The notes under the pieces: generated by a model
Told to the model about the DNA's origin: nothing
Seen by the model: the letters and a program-made list of their open reading frames with translations, nothing else
Databases searched by the model: none
Program-made: the position numbers and the translations under genes
From: Diatrype stigma
Lineage: Eukaryota; Ascomycota; Sordariomycetes; Xylariales; Diatrypaceae
DNA length: 64,000 nucleotides
Direction of reading: 5' to 3'
NCBI GenBank assembly: GCA_022225965.2
Contig: JAKJXP020000054.1
Location: forward strand, 1-64,000
Shown: piece by piece, positions 1-10,308 of the stretch
How positions within the stretch are numbered: position 1 is the first letter of the stretch
How the letters are laid out: each line of letters opens with the position of its first letter

Positions 1-105
1 TACAGCACCTACAGCACCTACAGCACCTACAGCACCTACAGCACCTACAGCACCTACAGCACCTACAGCACCTACAGCACCTACAGCACCTACAGCACCT
101 ACAGC
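1..105. repeat. 9-bp minisatellite (TACAGCACC)n
   Basis: The window opens with about 11.7 perfect tandem copies of the 9-mer TACAGCACC. The array stops at TACAGCGCTT. It lies inside the partial inverted-repeat element described for 1-420, at the place where a related element (9,706-10,308) carries a different array built on GGAATTACAGTTATA. The array runs off the left edge of the window, so its full length is unknown. Confidence 0.95.
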
Positions 106-420
106 GCTTATTATAATAAAATCTTATAAAGAAAACAATTATTATTAATTGCTTATAATGCTTTATTTAAGCTATGTAACAATTAGGTAATGCTTTATAT
201 AAATTACGCGATAATTACGGTAAATAATAAAAAACAGCCTTATGCATTAATGCGAGTAATTGCAATATGAGATGCTATCTTTGTTTTAAGTAAAAACGTA
301 TATAAATTATAAGTATCAAATAATTTTACATTTAGCTTTTGCATTATATTTAGCTTATTCCTAATTATATTCGCAAAGCGGGCAAAATGTGAATCAAAAG
401 GCGATTAAAGCCCTAACGAG
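1..420 (+). mobile_element. Partial, RIP-altered copy of an inverted-repeat (MITE-like) element
   Basis: The right end, GCCCTAACGAG followed by TA, matches the right end of the 603 bp element at 9,706-10,308 (GCCCTGACGAG followed by TA). Internal blocks also align: TATGCATTAATGCGAGTAATTGCAATAT here against TATGCATTAATGGGAATTATTGCAATAT there (each shown as a block of under 30 bases). The copy is much more AT-rich than its relative, with many C-to-T and G-to-A differences, as expected after RIP. The left terminus lies outside the window. No coding capacity is visible. It is probably a non-autonomous DNA transposon with a TA target duplication. Confidence 0.65.
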
Positions 421-512
421 TACCCCTAAAAGAAGTCATAGTTAACGCCTTGTGCTATATAAATAAAAATAATAATAGAAAAATAACAACAACAATAACA
501 ATAACCACCATA

Positions 513-1381
513 ATGGCCTTGCAACTCCCCACATTCCCGCGCGTCATCTTCACCATCGTAGAGCCCATCTCCCTATAAGCAAGCAAGCAAGCAAGCATTC
601 ATAATTAGTACCTACTCACTCATTCACCACGAACACTAACCCACGCACTTACCCGCCGCCAGTCTAGCCGGAGCTCTCGGCGCCTTCGCCAACGCCGACT
701 GGTTCATCGCCTCCCAGATCGCCCCCTCCTCCACCACGACAACATACGATGAAAACGCGCGCCTCGTAGCCCTGCAGCTCGGCAACACGTACGGCTTGCT
801 GTTCCTGGCGGGCGCGGCCGTGCTGTGGACGACGTCGGAGCTGCGGGTCGTCCGGGCCTACCTGGCCGCCTGCTGGCTCGCCGATATCAGCCACGTCGGC
901 CTGACGTGCTGGCTGCTGGGCCGGGAGCGCGCCGTCGCCGTCGCCGCGTGGAACGCCGTCACGTGGGGCAATGTCGGGTTCACCGTAAGTTCCCCCGCCC
1001 CCGCCCCCGGCCCCCCTTCCCCGCCGCTTTCTCTTTCTTCCATTTCATCATCCTGTTCCATGATATCATACACGTTAGTCTAAAAATCCACGATCTCTCT
1101 GTGGCTTCTCCATGTTTCTATGTCTACCTAGGCGGGGCTGGTTTGCGGTGTTCGTCTTATGTCGTATCTATCTGTCTGTCTATCAATGTATGCGTTTATC
1201 TATCTGTGTATACACTAATGAGTCCGATGGGCACCAAAACCTATAGACATTTCTTTGTCTGATGCGCACGGCTTGGTTTCTCGGCCTGTTCGGGCCGAAT
1301 CGTCAGCCACCGGTGGTGCCTGCAGGTGCGGTGGTGGATGCAGCTGGACATGCCGGGTCGAAGAAAAAGAAGGCATTTTGA
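513..1381 (+). CDS. DUF7704-like small integral membrane protein
   Basis: Proposed exons are 513-574, 663-984 and 1247-1381, giving 172 residues. The product has about four hydrophobic segments: near residues 10-29 after LPTFPRVIFTIVEPIS, the segment YGLLFLAGAAVLW, the segment around VRAYLAACWLADISHVG, and the last around MRTAWFLGLFG. This pattern and the N-terminal F-P-R...EPIS block resemble the fungal DUF7704 family, whose biochemical role is not known to me. Intron 2 (985-1246) is canonical, with GTAAGT, CACTAAT and TAG. Intron 1 (575-662) has a good CACTAAC branch and CAG acceptor, but its donor reads ATAAGC instead of GTAAGC. Only that splice keeps the frame (ISLLAGALGAF), because an in-frame TAA follows directly. 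The intron also holds (AAGC)5 at 577-596. The C-terminus ends in a lysine run. The family call is from memory of homologues. Confidence 0.65.
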
Positions 1382-2734
1382 AAGAAAGGAAGCCTTGGCA
1401 AAAGTTTCAACTACCTGGATATTTGCCTGGTAACAAGGGGTCAGTTAACCAATGAAAGCCTGGCTAGTGAAAGCGAACGAGTCTAGAGATGTCTTACGAG
1501 GGTAAAGAACGGGCGGGAATAAGCTGGGGAAAGGGGTAGATAGCGAGTAGAGCAGCACTACACACAGTAAGGCGGGTTTGTGGGCGAGAGATGCAAAGGA
1601 CGTAGCTATAAACATCAGGCTGTGAAATGGCGATTTCGAAATTGCCAGAAAAGACCGTCATCGTGTTGGTTACATGCCATCACCAGCCCCTAACCTACTA
1701 TGCCAACATGTGAAACTAAGCTGGTTTCCCTCAAGATAATACTAACTGGCTGACTGGTCTATTGCTATGTCCATAAGATAGATCGTAATTGATCACCATC
1801 TACAAGATATATGCTTATCCACTCATGCCCGTCTCTCCTTGTTGGCCAGCTCTCATACATCGCAGGGTATCACATCTATCTATCAGTGTAGCCTTCAAAT
1901 GCACTCCCAAACAACACACAGAACACAGGTCTTTGTCCAGGATACTCGTTGCAACTAGCCGTTTCGAGCACTACCTATCTGTACAGCTGGGGCCAAGGAA
2001 CTCTCATTTTCCTGGCACGTAGCTAGCAGTTACTCAGGTAGCAAACCGAAACCTCACTGACTGACAGGCTGGTTCAACTCAACACATCCCCGAACCTGGA
2101 ACATCAAACTGGATGGAATATCCGCAGCTGCTAAAACCCAAGCAAGAAAAGTGCAATTCCACGCACACATGCATAACATACATCTCTTCCTCTCTCTCTT
2201 GCAAAGAACGCCTGTCCGGAGCTGTTTAAGAAACCAGTACTCCCCCCCTCCCATTAAATTACATCAAGGCTGTCTCTTTCAACTCTCCCTGGTTTCCCTC
2301 TTCCTATCTTCCTCTAGGAGCCCGAACAATTGACTAACTGGCAAAACACCCCGAAACAAATTACCGTCACCCCCTTGGACCTGCATCAGGCGCACTGGAA
2401 AGACGTTCCCCCTCGAGAGGCAGTACTGTGTTGTGTCGTGCCGTGATTTGGAGGGGAAACCCTGGACAATTTCGTAATTCTAGGTCAAGCGAGCTCGGTT
2501 TTGCATATGTGGTCCTGGGGGAAGCTCGATTTGTATCCCATAACAAATGCTCGCAGTAAAGAACCCAAGCAAGTCGAAGCAGCCCATGGTAATCGAGGCG
2601 AGGACATTTAATCATCCACTTCAAGCTGTGACTACAGACGGTGTCGATTTCGACATATCTTTCGCGAAAGTCCGGAAAGGCGACAAGGGCATCGGCGTAA
2701 AGCTGCCCGTTCATTGGAGTAAATTCGAAAAGAT
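1382..2734. other. Intergenic region, no gene seen
   Basis: This lies between two convergent genes. Short open frames exist on both strands, but none shows a recognisable protein or consistent splice signals. It presumably contains the two 3' UTRs. No repeat or RNA gene is recognised. Confidence 0.6.
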
Positions 2735-3931
2735 TTACTCTCCACGAGGTCTCTTAGCGCCATGTGGGTTTTGGTTCCAGTCTGCTTGCTGGTTGCCGCC
2801 GCCGAAGTTGAAGTAGTTGGGAACGGCTGCTGGGAACCCTCCCATTGGCATGCCTCCTCCCATGGGCATGCCCATGCCTCCCATGGCGGGCATCATACCA
2901 CCCATCATGTTGTTCATTCCGGGGTTCATACCACCCCGGCCACCTCGCATATTGTTGGGGCCACCGTGCATGCCTCTGCCCATCATGCCACCTGCACGGG
3001 GGTTGTTGTAGGCCCCGAAGTTGCCTCCACCCATGGGGAAGCCCCCACCAGCCATAGGGTTGTTGTATCCACCGTTCATGTTGCCTCCCCCCGAAAAATT
3101 ACGGTTGAAGCCACCCCGGGGCCCGTTGAAGCCGCCACGTCCTCTGTTGTAGCCACCACCGAAGTTGCCTCCAGAGCCACCACGGTCGTTGTAGCCACCT
3201 GACATGGCACCTCCTCGAGGGCCTTGGTCCTTGTTGGCCCGGGTAGGTCCATCCTTGGGCAGAGTTCGGAATGGGTTGTTGTTGGGGCTCGAGTATATGA
3301 TGGTGGGCTTCTTACCACCTGGCTGAGTGGACTCGGAAGATTCGATGGTATGCTTGGTGGCCGTGGCAGCTTGCTGAGACGTCAATTCTATATATGCTTG
3401 ACTATGGAAAGCGCACGAAGGTTAGCAGGCTGGGACTACTGATACTACAAGTCGTCTCGGGTTTGTTTCGCTGGGCATATTGTCAACTTACCCCTTGCTC
3501 TTTCCGTTCACCTTGTGCTCGCTAAAGGTAATGTCCTTCAGCTCATCTTCGCACGATGCCTGTTTCACCCAGCTTCGGATGTCGTCATCTGTTGTCCACC
3601 AGCTAAGCTCGGACAGCAGGATACAGTTAGTAGCGCCCGGGTCGATTGGGCGGTCGTCAGGGCCTTCCTTTCGCTTTACGCCCTGCTGGTGTGACTGAGC
3701 CGGTGTGCTGCTGCTACGATCCTGGGTATTAGACCTCGTCTGGTTGTTATCCTGGGCATCTGCCTCGTATCCACTCTGGTTGTTTGTGTGGCTGGTCGAG
3801 TTATTAGAGCCATTCGCTACGGTGATGGCAGAGTTGCTCTCGTATGCCTGGGCATTGGCATCTTCTTGCCTCGATTCGCCTTCAGGGCCGGCATCGCCGT
3901 AAATGTCAATATCAAAGTCCTCCTCAGCCAT
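2735..3931 (-). CDS. CFIm68/CPSF6-like RRM protein (mRNA 3'-end cleavage factor)
   Basis: Exons on the minus strand are 3492-3931 and 2735-3401, joined across a 90 nt intron (GTAAGT donor, CCATAG acceptor), giving 368 residues. The N-terminus is acidic (MAEEDFDIDIYGDAG) and is followed by an Asn/Ser/Gln-rich linker. A single RRM follows at about residues 100-185: ILLSELSWWTTDDDIRSW, then DITFSEHKVNGKSKG, then QAYIELTSQQAA across the exon junction. The WWTTDxDI block is typical of the CPSF6/CPSF7 subunits of cleavage factor Im, which work with the 25 kDa subunit in nuclear pre-mRNA 3' processing. The C-terminal half is Gly/Met/Asn-rich (GGYN, GGF, GGM repeats) and ends in a basic AKRPRGE. It lacks the long RS domain of animal CPSF6. 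The family call rests on the RRM signature; the role is inferred. Confidence 0.85.
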
Positions 3932-5227
3932 GATGAAGACGGCGCGATGTCAACAATGGGCTCGGTGGGTGGAACGATTGAAAGATATCAAGAGAGGATG
4001 TATTCAGTAAATACAGGAGTTGCCTGCTGTAGCCTTTCCAGTCCATGTCATCAGTTAACGCGAATTACATATTGAAAAACGAGAATCCCCGGCAGAACGC
4101 ACGAGGGGCAGAGAGAAGACAGAGTAGAAGCAAGGAAAGATACAGGAAGTAGCGGATACGTACACTCCAAGCCTCCAATGACAAAAAAATGTCCCTGTGG
4201 ACGGGAACCGATGATCGATTCCGTGTATGAATCCCACCTCTCGAATAAAAGATTCCAAGACGAAGCTCTGTGCTTGCGGTCTCGCGTTATGTTTTCTTTC
4301 TCTCTTGTGCTCCCAGTTGATATATCCTTGATTGGGGCAGTCAGGTTGTTTGAATAGGTACAGGCAGCTAAAAGATCCCGACAATGAAAGACTTGTTTGG
4401 TGTATCAGGCTATGAACTCGGGTAAGCTTCCAACGGTCCTAACGTCAAACGTCAAGAGAATCCGGGATCATCAGTGTTCTGGCGCTCTGCCGTTCTGGTG
4501 TTCTAGTGTGCGGAGTTAATACAGTGTTGTCTTGTACCGTTTTACTTCCTACTTGGGATTCCGAGGCAGAAAGACAAGGCTGGGTCGATGAATAGGCCTG
4601 GATTGACTACGATGTCGGGAATATCGCGGAAGACGAACGAAATGAGTTGTTGGTGTTCCGGGTTGGCGTCGAGGAACACGTCTGTCTTAGCTTAGAACTA
4701 GCTAGGCCGCTGAGCCTGAAGCAGTTATACCTTAGCCTTCAATCATCGAAAGACCGAGCGAAGCTGTAGTAGACAGAATGCTCGAGCGTATGTGTCTGAT
4801 GATGGGATTGAGCTTTGAAGGAACACGAGGGGGAGGGGAGATAAGATGGCTCAGAAGAGATGAAAAGGATGAGCTGAAGTCGTTGGTGTTGCTCTTCTGC
4901 CGGTTTTGTTTCCGAGCTGTAAGTTGGAAGTTCCAAGGTCCAAGGTCCAAGCCTCCAAGGTCCAAGGGAGGCTAAGGCTCCAACTCGTTAGTTAGGCGCA
5001 CGGGGCACCTGAGCGCCAGCGCCTTACCTCAACCTTCCAGGGCTCGTTCGCCCTTCGCCCTTCGCCATCTTCGGGTACCTACGCAGGCTGTAACCTGAAT
5101 GGGCTAGGTAAGTATGTATATGTAGATATGTACCAATTGCTCCCCATCAGAGACATTGAGCTTGCGCTTGGCAGTTTTGGCAATTCTGGCCCTGAGAAGG
5201 TACCAACGTGTATGTACATACATTGTA
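3932..5227. other. Intergenic region upstream of the CFIm68-like gene
   Basis: This is about 1.3 kb without a supportable gene. Short direct repeats of CCAAGGTCC occur near 4,935-4,970. The proximal part (3,932-4,400) presumably carries the promoter and 5' UTR of the minus-strand gene. Nothing else is recognised. Confidence 0.6.
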
Positions 5228-5600
5228 CAGTAAAACCTCTCCATTACGATCCGCGGCATACCGATACCTCTTTATAACGTTACGATATCCTGATTTCTTA
5301 TTTTCACCATACAAATAACGATAACCTCGATACTTCAGATATCGTTAAAATTTTCTGCTTAGTTACCACCAAAATCGTTGTGCCGAGGTAAAATCTAACC
5401 ATTTTGGGCAAAAAAATGGCCGATATATTACAGGAATTATCGGAAAATTTACTGAATTTATGAACATTTTTACCGTTTTAGGTATGGTGTGTTGGATTTG
5501 GTCGGCGCTAACCAAATTGGGTAACCGCCCTATAACGATACCTTCTTATAACGATATCAAAGCGTTGATTTTTTAATATCGTTATGGAAAGGTTTTACTG
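5228..5600. mobile_element. 373 bp MITE with pogo/Fot1-like terminal inverted repeats
   Basis: The left end reads CAGTAAAACCTCTCCATTAC. The reverse complement of the right end reads CAGTAAAACCTTTCCATAAC, so the termini match over about 23 bp with few mismatches. TA dinucleotides flank both ends (5226-5227 and 5601-5602), as expected for the TA target duplication of Tc1/mariner-pogo transposons. Internal copies of CGATACCTYYTTATAACG lie near both ends in the same orientation. There is no transposase frame, so it would depend on a transposase supplied elsewhere. It sits in the promoter-proximal gap upstream of the Sec61 gamma gene. The superfamily assignment is inferred from the CAG start and TA duplication. 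Confidence 0.85.
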
Positions 5601-5830
5601 TACATACATGTGGCCTCCTGAATATCTGGGGAACTTCAATGAGAGGCAATCTGGCCGCATCTACCCATAGTTATAGCGCCGAATAGTTATAATCTGTAGA
5701 TCAGCACCATACAGACCTTATACATAGGTGTACAATACCTACATACCTGCCTTAGTCACATACTAAATACTACATTTAATCTATTCACCCATCCATTCAC
5801 TTCTCAACATCCCGATTCTGCGACCATCTA

Positions 5831-5857
5831 CGACTATTGCCTCTCCCTCTCTCTGCG
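5831..5857 (+). promoter_or_regulatory. Pyrimidine-rich tract upstream of the Sec61 gamma start
   Basis: A CT-rich stretch (CTCTCCCTCTCTCTGC) lies about 75 bases before the start codon at 5922. Such tracts are common just upstream of transcription starts in highly expressed filamentous-fungal genes. No TATA box was identified with confidence. Confidence 0.4.
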
Positions 5858-5921
5858 GCCACGAGATATACACCAAGTAATACCTACCTAACCACACAAC
5901 TGCATTCACACACTAGCAAAA

Positions 5922-6328
5922 ATGGCCGACCAGATCCTCGACGTTCCCAAGGACTTCATCCGAGATGGCACCCAGTTCATCAACCGGTGCACGAAGCGTG
6001 AGTTCTTCTGCCCTTCTTCCTTGCCTTCCTCTTCCCTCAACTGCGATGCCTATCCGTTAGGCAACATGGCAGGGAAGGGAGTATCACGATCACAGTATAC
6101 TGACTAGACACATCCCGCAGCCGATAAGAAGGAGTTCACCAAGGTCTGCCAGGCCGTTGGCGTCGGCTTCCTTATCATGGGAGCCACGGGTTACCTGGTG
6201 AAGCTGAGTATGTTCCCCCATCCTCAAGTGCGATATTCGAGTGCGATATATGAGTGCGATTGCTAACAAGATGTGTCTTCTTCGCAGTCCACATCCCCGT
6301 CAACAACATCCTAGTCGGAGGCGCATAG
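5922..6328 (+). CDS. sss1: Sec61 gamma subunit (SSS1), ER protein translocon
   Basis: There are three exons, 5922-5997, 6121-6207 and 6288-6328, with GTGAGT and GTATGT donors and CAG acceptors. They encode 67 residues. The product is a short tail-anchored-type protein with an amphipathic N-terminus (VPKDFIRDGTQFINRCTKPD), then KKEFTKVCQAVGVGF, and a single membrane helix of the form GFLIMGATGYLVKLIHIP ending NNILVGGA. This is the conserved architecture and length of Sec61 gamma/SecE, which clamps Sec61 alpha in the ER translocation channel. All three junctions regenerate conserved family codons (C-T-K|P-D-K and K-L|I-H-I-P). Neighbouring genes are unrelated in function. Confidence 0.96.
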
Positions 6329-6974
6329 ACTATCCGTCCGTCTCGAGTTGTAGGAGAGTGCTTTTTGCTTAATTGTGCGAGGATGGGGATAGAGCGAGCG
6401 GGTACGGTGCCATCCACGGCAGGGGTCTAGTCACGGTCTTGTGGGCACGGCGTAAAAAAGGAAAGAAAAGAAAGATAGGGGGTTGTTGTCGCGGGCTTTC
6501 AAATATGCACAACACACGGAAACACCGATGAACATACAGACTAAGTCGAGACACACAATTGGGTGTGACGGGTCCAGTCCGGTCCAGTCGTCCACCTTAC
6601 ATTGGTTGCGGAAGGATTGCGGTAGGGAGGGCTGGATGCGAGCGAAGCCTGAGGAACACATATCTACCAACACCTATCTACATGCTTCCGCCACTCTTCT
6701 TCTACTGTCACAAATAAATACCACTTGTACAAAGGATACCGAACACACAAATTACTCGTTCTCATGAAGTCATTTCCAGTATTGTGCGGGTATTGACCCT
6801 TGTTCGAAAGATTAAAGCTATGGGAATGGCATACGTACAGTTCGTGAAAGGTCTCGTCAGATTCATAAAAGCTCTCTAGGGGAATAATAGGTAGGCCAAC
6901 TACACGTGAAACCATCACGATGACCACTTTATGTAAGTAGTTAGTTAGCCCCCCCACCACAAGTCGAGCGTCGC
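6329..6974. other. Intergenic region between convergent genes
   Basis: About 650 bases between the Sec61 gamma stop and the stop of the minus-strand WD40 gene. It presumably contains both 3' UTRs. No gene, RNA or repeat is recognised. Confidence 0.6.
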
Positions 6975-9390
6975 CTAGAAAGCCCATCGCGCGCCCCAGG
7001 CTTCTACCTCGTCCTCTTCCTCTGTATCTCCGCCGTCCCCGCCCGACTCATCATCCAAATCCGACTCGCCTGCTCCTCTGCTACTTCCGCTCCCGCGACC
7101 TGCCGTTTTCATGTCCTCAGTCACAGGCCTCAGCTTGTCGTCGTAGCCGCTGCCCATGCGCGGCTCGCCCTCGTCGAACGACGATTCGTTGTACGAGTGC
7201 ACCGTGACGGTGCCGAGGGCGTGGTCCCAGCCGTTGAGAGAAGATGCTATAAACCCATGGTCAGCTACGCCTCATAGAAACCCTCCAAGAAATAAAAACT
7301 GAAAACTTACCGGCGATGAAAGGCGCATTGGGGTGCCAGCTCGCATCCCGGACGCACGTAGACCAGCCCTTAAACTTGCGGCGGGTGTGGTACTGGCGGT
7401 ACTTGGCGGGCAGGGCGCGGGCTTTCTGTGAGGCGCGGCGGACGTCGATCTTGGCGGCGACGGTGGCGTCGAGGTTGTAGATCCAGACCTGGCCGTCGTG
7501 GGAGCCGGAGTAGACGTAGCGGGAGCCGGTGCTGGCCGCGGGGGAGAAGTGGCAGCGGATCAAGGTGGAGAGGACCTGGTGGCCCCCCCGGAAGGTCACC
7601 ACCGAGTTGTCGTGGGGGTGCGGGAACCAGTCGCGGTCGTCGTAGTGGCCCATGCGGTAGTCAAAGTCGCTGTGCGCCGTGTGCCGCCGCGGGTTCAGCT
7701 CCTCGAACCGCGCCGTCGTGTACATCATCTTCAGGTCCCACAGCTTCATGCTCTGGTCCTTGCCGTTGCTCAGGATGTACCGCCCGTCCCCCTTGCTATC
7801 GAGGTACGTGAGGCCCTCGACGTGGCCCACGAACGCGCCTGCCTCGCGCCCGTCCCCCATGCTCCGCCGGTCCCACACCTTGATCGTCGCGTCGTCGCTG
7901 CCCGAGTACAGGATGTGCGGCGAGGACTGGTCCGCGAAGCACACCGCGTTGACGTGGTCTTCGTGTCCGACCACTGAGTGCAGGACCCGCCGGGACTCGA
8001 TGTCGTAGACGACGATCGAGTTTTGGTTCGTCCCAGCGACAAGTTCCCGACCGTCGCCCGAGAATCGGATGGAGAAGATGCCCATCCGCCCGTACCACCC
8101 TGCCTCGGCCGTATCTGTAGCCCGCAGATTCAGCGTATAGGGGTCTCCGGTATCGTTGGGGTCTGTCGGCGCCAGACAGACGTTGTGTGTGATGGATGTG
8201 TAGGCCAGCCACCTGTTGTCGGGGCTGAGAGTTGCATCGGTCAACGTCCAGGCTCCTCCTGGGTATTCTACCGTTTTGTAGTGCCGCCAGTTGTATGGGT
8301 TGGATGTGTCGTACATCCGTACTTTGAAGTCCTTGACACAGGAATAGAAGAAATTGCCGTCGTCTGAGAATTGTCCGGAATACACAGGCTCATCATAATG
8401 GATAATCGTCTCGGCATCAGTTGTAGGGACCATAGACTGTGTCTACCATGTCAGCTAAGGGCCAGATAGGGGGGTCGTCCCTCGCTGAAAGGGGTAAATA
8501 AATGCCATGGATGTAATGATTTCCCTTTCTTACCTGGGCGATCATGCCTTGGTTCACACGGCGGCCTGTTCTGTTCCCGATTCCCAACTCCCGATCCAGA
8601 ATTCTCCTGGCTATGCGCTTCTTCGAACGGATGTTCGAGCTGGTTGTCTCACTGGTGCCGAATGTGCCCGAGTTCATGAGCTCGATACCCTTCTCGCTAG
8701 GTACTTTGGGAAACCGATTCGAGTCTAACTGCCGCCGTCGCCGTCCCGGTCCCCATGCGAATTCCTCATCATCCTCCTCGGCATTGTCGAATAATAAGTG
8801 TCCCAGGTTGGATCTCCGGAGGTATTGTAAGACTTGGCGTTGCGACAGGAGTCCAGGGCGATGGCCTATGCATGTTGTGTCAGATAGGATGCTAGAATAG
8901 ACGATTTAGGAAACTGTAGACGAACTGGTTAACAAACTCATGAGTCGCTGATGTACCGCAGCTCGTTCGTCATCTGCCTCTGAACCTTCTGCTTGGTTTC
9001 CCTGGCCCTGGCCCTCATCCTCGTTGCTCTGTACCGCAAGTAAGATATTCCCTTCTTCCGCATCTGTAGTTCACAAGTCAATTTGACGTCCGAACAATGA
9101 CATTAGCAGGCGATGTCGCACCGTGGTATTCGTCATCCCCATCCCCATCGCCATCTTGGTCTTCCTCGTCAAAGTCGGGATCTACAAGCTCGTGTAAGTG
9201 GGGGTACCTAATCAATGAGTCTGAGTCCTAGGCTACTCGGTGGTTTTCAATACCTACCATGGAAGTCGTCTTCTTCTTCGAACATGTCATCATCCCTGTC
9301 AGGATCATCAAGCAGATATTCAGGGTCTTCCATGTCGTCTAATTGAAGTTCGCCGCTGACAAACAGCTCCCGGATCTCCTCAGGCGTCAT
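6975..9390 (-). CDS. DCAF11/LEC14B-like WD40 protein (CUL4-DDB1 adaptor)
   Basis: Six minus-strand exons are 9258-9390, 9122-9181, 8938-9063, 8534-8865, 7311-8436 and 6975-7246, giving 682 residues. All junctions keep the frame; the weakest donor is GTTTGT after exon 3. The start MTPEEIRELFVSGEL is followed by a very acidic N-terminus and a basic stretch (SKKRIARRILDRELG). The WD40 propeller then follows: DEPVYSGQFSDDGNFFYSC, VVYDIESRRVLHSVVGHEDHV, a repeat ending IKVWDRRS, then ILSNGKDQSMKLWDLK and YSGSHDGQVWIYNLD. The WDRR at the end of one repeat is a DWD/WDxR box that family members use to bind DDB1, so a substrate-receptor role in a CRL4 ubiquitin ligase is likely but inferred. The C-terminus is acidic and ends WGARWAF. 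Exon 6 repeats the family feature LNGWDHALGTVTVHSY. Confidence 0.88.
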
Positions 9391-9705
9391 AGTGGTAGTG
9401 GTTGTGCAATTGTATCAACAGGCAGGGTTGGGCAGTACAGGGCGGGGTCGGAAGGAGGTCATTCAGGTCAGGCTACTTCGGTCTGTTCGGATTTTGGAAT
9501 TTGCATAGAAAAGGAAGATAAGAATTCGAATACTGTCTACTAGGGTACGGATGAATAGGATAAATACAGGAATGTTGGAGTTTATACAATGTAGGTTGGC
9601 CGGCTGCAACGCAGCGTAAAGTTAGAAGGTTGTAGGTGACGGGATCGGTGTTCCGGGGGTGAGTGCATGACGTCCTTTGTCAGTTGATTGGCTAGGTACG
9701 AAGTA
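9391..9705. other. Upstream region of the DCAF11-like gene
   Basis: About 315 bases between the start of the minus-strand WD40 gene and the inverted-repeat element. It presumably includes the promoter and 5' UTR. A small open frame across 9622-9825 is produced by the element's terminal repeat and is not a gene. Confidence 0.5.
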
Positions 9706-10308
9706 CTCGTCAGGGCTAGAAACGCCTTTGACCCGTATTTTTAGTGCTTCGCACATACGGTCAGGGAGTATCAAAGGGTATTCTAAATCGAAAGGGTAAA
9801 CTAAACTACATAATTCCCCATACAAATTAGGTGCAACCTAATGTTTTCCAGGTTTAAAGGATAATGGCGCCAACCATACTAACCTTAACCGCATATAAGC
9901 AAAACATTTGAATTTATGGAATAAGGCATTGTTTTTCTTTAGTACCTATAATTAGCACCACCCCTAAAGGCGCTATAATTCCAGCAAATAACGCGCTGTA
10001 ATTGCGTTATAGCAGCGCTATAGCTTTATTATTACAGGTATTGCAGGAATTACAGTTATAGGAATTACAGTTATAGGAATTACAGTTACAGGAATTGCAA
10101 TTACAGAAAGCGACGCGCTGTAAAAGACGATATGCATTAATGGGAATTATTGCAATATACCATGCTACTTGATTTTGGGTGCAGAGTACACCAAAAATTA
10201 AGTACAAACTTAGTTTACCCTTTCGATTTAGAATACCCTTTGATACTCCCTGACTGTATGTGCGAAGCACTAAAAATACAGGTCAAAGGCGTTTCTAGCC
10301 CTGACGAG
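9706..10308. mobile_element. 603 bp inverted-repeat element with about 99-bp termini
   Basis: Bases 9706-9805 (starting CTCGTCAGGGCTAGAAACGC) are the reverse complement of 10210-10308, with only two mismatches seen, both transitions. TA flanks both ends (9704-9705 and 10309-10310). The middle holds a tandem array built on GGAATTACAGTTATA at about 10,040-10,105 and palindromic GCGCTATA/GCGCTGTA motifs. There is no transposase frame. A diverged partner occupies 1-420. The length, long terminal repeats and TA duplication suggest a non-autonomous DNA transposon (MITE); the superfamily is not certain. Confidence 0.85.

Noticed and set aside
1..105. Telomere-like repeat
   Set aside because: The unit TACAGCACC is not the TTAGGG-type repeat, and the array is embedded in an inverted-repeat element.
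7428..8367. Plus-strand frames over the WD40 gene
   Set aside because: Arg/Ser- and Val-rich shadow frames of exon 5 of the minus-strand gene.
9622..9825. Minus-strand frame with YFVPSQ
   Set aside because: Produced by the terminal inverted repeat of the 603 bp element; the same residues would be encoded by the other arm.
10007..10270. Cys/Asn repeat protein (NSCNCNSYNCNSYN pattern)
   Set aside because: It is a translation of the GGAATTACAGTTATA array inside the transposon-like element, not a gene.
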